From NCBI GenBank assembly GCA_002381185.1, contig DFOA01000029.1, forward strand, positions 1 through 64,000: a stretch of 64,000 nucleotides of DNA, in the 5' to 3' direction. This document shows, piece by piece, positions 61,556 to 64,000 of the stretch. The notes beneath the pieces are model-generated. The model had not been told where the DNA came from and searched no databases. It saw only the letters and a list, made by a program, of their open reading frames with translations. The position numbers were made by a program, and so were the translations under genes. Numbering within the stretch: position 1 is the first letter of the stretch; every line of letters starts with the position of its first letter. Source of the stretch: Firmicutes bacterium UBA3553 (GTDB lineage: Bacteria; Bacillota; Clostridia; Tissierellales; Sedimentibacteraceae).

Positions 61556-62704
61556 TTAGGATATCATTTCTAAAAATGCTTCTAACCTTGTTTGGATTTG
61601 AGCGCTGTCAGATGAAGAAAAATCAGTGTCAATACGAATATAAGGAAGCCCTAATTTCTCTGTTATAAATTTTTTGGTTTTATGAGCCTCAATAGCGAAA
61701 GTATGACATGCGAAAAGTACCATTTCAACAACGCCATCTACTTTATATTCTTCAATTATAGATTTCATATCTTCGAAACGACCATCATTAGGAGTCATAA
61801 CAGAGCAATTAATTTTCAAATATTTTTCTGCTAATGCTTCATATGGATCTTTAGTTTCGTCCACAAGTATACGCTGTGTTCTTGGACCTGCACAGCTATC
61901 TATCACGACGATATCAGCTCCTAAATCTTCCACCTTTTTAATGATTTTATCACGGACACCTGTGTGAGGGCATCCAGTTAACATGAGTCTTGGTCTGTGC
62001 TTTTCATTATAATCCCGAGGCTTATATTTAGATAAAAATTCATTCGTCTTTGATTCTAAATATTCAACAATATCATCATCCGTAAAGTGAAAGTCAGTTG
62101 CCTCAATAACACTGCTGAGCTCATATCCTGATACCGGCGATGGTACTAATTTTGTTACTTCGTAAGCCTTTAGTATCGCTTTACGTATTCTGTTTCGTTC
62201 CACAATCGCATTGTGAAGCTTTTCTTCTGTTATTTCAGTATTGAAAAAATCTCCTATATATTTGGCTGTCTGCTTTATTTGTTCCTTCCATGATAAAATA
62301 GCCAGCGGTCCATTTTGTCCTTGAGGCAGATGCATAACATGTACTGGTTTTATTTCATTTAAAAGTTCATACATTTTCTTTTTGCCATCGCAGGTTGTCT
62401 CGGCCAAAATCATGTCAGAAAAATAAAAATACGGACATTTATCTGATATTGCCAGTCCAAAGCTTGATTTTATCAAAGGACATAATGTTTTTGGAAGAAT
62501 TGCTTCCGCTTCCGGAATTCCAAGTTCACTGTTACCGCATAAGCTGACAGACACCGCACCTGCAGCCAATATTAATTCCACGGGTGTATAAGTACAAAAC
62601 GTACCGACAATTTTTTTACCCTTTTGTTTTTCTTCCATTAATGAGATAAACCCTTTTTTTCTCTTTTCATCAAATGTTTCAAAATTATCGGGAAGCTTAA
62701 TCAT
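61556..62704 (-). CDS. Double-cubane-cluster-type anaerobic reductase (2-hydroxyacyl-CoA dehydratase D family)
   Basis: 382 residues from the ATG at 62704 with AAGGTG; an ORF to 62731 overlaps the upstream gene. GTFCTYTPVELILAAGAV, TLCPLIKSSFG, KCPYFYFSD, ETTCDGKKKMYELL, NCSVMTPNDGR and LFACHTFAIE are the cysteine motifs of the family, which holds [8Fe-9S] double cubanes and reduces small molecules with an ATP-driven partner. No activator ATPase gene is in view. Fourteen bases after the binding protein. Confidence 0.82.
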   Translation of the reverse strand: MIKLPDNFETFDEKRKKGFISLMEEKQKGKKIVGTFCTYTPVELILAAGAVSVSLCGNSELGIPEAEAILPKTLCPLIKSSFGLAISDKCPYFYFSDMILAETTCDGKKKMYELLNEIKPVHVMHLPQGQNGPLAILSWKEQIKQTAKYIGDFFNTEITEEKLHNAIVERNRIRKAILKAYEVTKLVPSPVSGYELSSVIEATDFHFTDDDIVEYLESKTNEFLSKYKPRDYNEKHRPRLMLTGCPHTGVRDKIIKKVEDLGADIVVIDSCAGPRTQRILVDETKDPYEALAEKYLKINCSVMTPNDGRFEDMKSIIEEYKVDGVVEMVLFACHTFAIEAHKTKKFITEKLGLPYIRIDTDFSSSDSAQIQTRLEAFLEMIS

Positions 62705-62717
62705 TGTATGCACCTTC

Positions 62718-63782
62718 TTATTGAATTTCAACGCCCTTAAGAACCGGATTCCAAATATCTTCCAATGTCTTATCTGTATCTAAACTTGCGTTTATTAAGC
62801 CAAAGCTTTTATAATCATTTATAATACTTATCAAAGCTTTTTCCGTAAAGTCATCTGATATTTTAAAATTATAGGATTCCATCATTCTGACAGCTTGCTC
62901 AAAATCTCCGGACGCCCATTCATTATCAAATATTACCTGGGTAGCTTCAGTCTTGTTTTCTTCAATCCAGTATGCTGCCTGCTTAATAGAAAGGGTTACC
63001 TTTTTGGCAGTAATAGGATTGTTTTTCACAAAGTCCTTATTTAATGCATGTATACAGCAAGGTTCAATTTTAAAATCTTCGTCCCATGTCAAAGAACGAA
63101 TAATTTTTAATGTTCCATCCTTCATAAACTTTTCTGCAAATTGGTCAGAAAGAACAGCACCTTGTATTTCTCCGTTTTGCATAGCTAAAATAACAGCACT
63201 GGTTTCTACAGGCTTAAATTTAACTTTTGTTGGATCTATTTTATCATGATTAAAAAACCTTAATGCAATATTATGATCTGACCCTCCGATTCCGTTAGGA
63301 ATAGCAACAGTTTGTTCTATTAAATCACTTGTTGAGTTTATTTCAGAATTATTAAGAACGTATAATGATTTACATCCCGTTTGTGCTCCTGTAGTAAATA
63401 CAGCATTTACACCGTTTACCGTAGGAACCACCAGCTCCGCAATATGACTTGTATATACCTGAATTTTATCTGTGCCTAAAGCATCAATACCTGATTGCAC
63501 TTTAACAACTTCAGCATTTATACCATTTTTCTCAAAAAAGCCTTGAGCTAATGCAACAGCAGGCGCTGCTGTACAGAGTCCTCCATTATATCCGATTTCG
63601 ATTGTCTGCCCGTAGGCAGGCTCTAATTTCCAAGCTTCTTCTTCAGATAAAACCGGTGCCTGTTCTTCTTGCTCTGCATTAGTCTTTGACACACTGTCAG
63701 ATTGTTCAACTTTTCCGCAGCCCGCTAATAATGCGCATATACACAATACTGCTGTTAAAAGTAATCCTATTGTTTTTTTCAT
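62718..63782 (-). CDS. ABC importer substrate-binding lipoprotein, NMT1/SsuA-like
   Basis: 354 residues. Lipobox LLAGC near 22. GQTIEIGYNGGLCTAAPAVA, GFFEKNGINAEVVK and TVAIPNGIGGSDHN are the NMT1/THI5-like pattern. Substrates of the family are sulfonates, nitrate, thiamin precursors and others; not known here. Confidence 0.88.
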   Translation of the reverse strand: MKKTIGLLLTAVLCICALLAGCGKVEQSDSVSKTNAEQEEQAPVLSEEEAWKLEPAYGQTIEIGYNGGLCTAAPAVALAQGFFEKNGINAEVVKVQSGIDALGTDKIQVYTSHIAELVVPTVNGVNAVFTTGAQTGCKSLYVLNNSEINSTSDLIEQTVAIPNGIGGSDHNIALRFFNHDKIDPTKVKFKPVETSAVILAMQNGEIQGAVLSDQFAEKFMKDGTLKIIRSLTWDEDFKIEPCCIHALNKDFVKNNPITAKKVTLSIKQAAYWIEENKTEATQVIFDNEWASGDFEQAVRMMESYNFKISDDFTEKALISIINDYKSFGLINASLDTDKTLEDIWNPVLKGVEIQ

Positions 63783-63797
63783 TTTCTTCTCCTGTTT

Positions 63798-64000
63798 TTA
63801 GTCTTCTGTTTTTCCAAAGTCTAACATCTCTAATATTTCCCTGCGATAAGAAACAAAATCATTGCTTAATCTGTTTCTGGGATAATCTAAATCAATATCA
63901 ATGCATTTTCGGATTCTTCCGGGACGCGGTGCCATTACAATCACTTTAGTACTCATATATATAGCCTCATCTACATCATGAGTAACCAATATCATAATCT
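63798..64000 (-). CDS. ABC importer ATP-binding protein, C-terminal part
   Basis: The gene continues beyond the window. About 67 codons are visible: LVTHDVDEAIYMSTKVIVM (H-loop) and APRPGRI, like SsuB/TauB. Works with the binding protein after it. The permease is probably further upstream. Confidence 0.85.
   Translation of the reverse strand, partial: IMILVTHDVDEAIYMSTKVIVMAPRPGRIRKCIDIDLDYPRNRLSNDFVSYRREILEMLDFGKTED

Overview
The window is about one third G+C and very gene-dense. Nearly all genes lie on the minus strand in long operons. Gene content is that of an anaerobic, endospore-forming member of Clostridia: the complete spoIIIAA-AH operon, spoIVB-spo0A, spoIIM, yqfC-yqfD, two D,D-carboxypeptidases of sporulation type, a ferredoxin-linked 2-oxoacid oxidoreductase, an IspH-S1 fusion, and a double-cubane-cluster type reductase. 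The combination suggests a Sedimentibacter/Tissierellia-like organism. That is inference from gene families and gene order only.

Layout from left to right: cmk-plsC-ispH/S1; korDABC with an rpiR-type regulator at its end; mnmM-rluB; scpA-scpB followed by ytfI/ytfJ-like genes and dacB; dacF; a frameshifted plus-strand surface-protein relic; nudF-spoIIM-xerD-deoB; a chromosomal super-cluster (spoIIIAA-AH, asp23-like, nusB, a Kae1-like gene, xseA-xseB, tlyA, argR, recN, spoIVB, spo0A). Then come a plus-strand FMN riboswitch with ribU and an MFS transporter, and a less conserved stretch (nucleotidyltransferase, a GNAT gene with an in-frame stop, rnpB, a carboxypeptidase-regulatory-like protein, an MBL lipoprotein). 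nadE-nif3-trmK-rpoD-dnaG-dgt-ppsR-ccpN-glyQS with a glycine-type T-box follows. The last conserved block is yqfC-yqfD-phoH-ybeY-DUF3048-cdd-era-recO.

The right end is different. From about 56.8 to 61.3 kb the base composition rises visibly, and a PadR regulator, two DUF1048 proteins, a Cys-rich KTR protein and a LolD/FtsX-type ABC transporter form what looks like an acquired module with its own promoter and operator. After it comes an ABC importer (ATPase cut by the window end, lipoprotein binding protein) joined to a double-cubane-type reductase.

The most interesting unexplained signal is a family of degenerate tandem repeats with a strict 11-bp period. There are five arrays, at about 56-171, 16005-16059, 32065-32119, 42540-42594 and 48088-48202. 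Units resemble ATCAATTGCNN or its complement. In three arrays the last unit runs onto the stop codon of the gene it follows, and the array beside glyQS is five units facing five inverted units. Others worth a look are a perfect 60-bp palindrome after rpiR, two copies of a hairpin with compensating changes upstream of dacF and spo0A, a XerD that lacks several catalytic residues, a carboxypeptidase with KIG in place of KTG, and genes whose best start codons are AUU or CUG.
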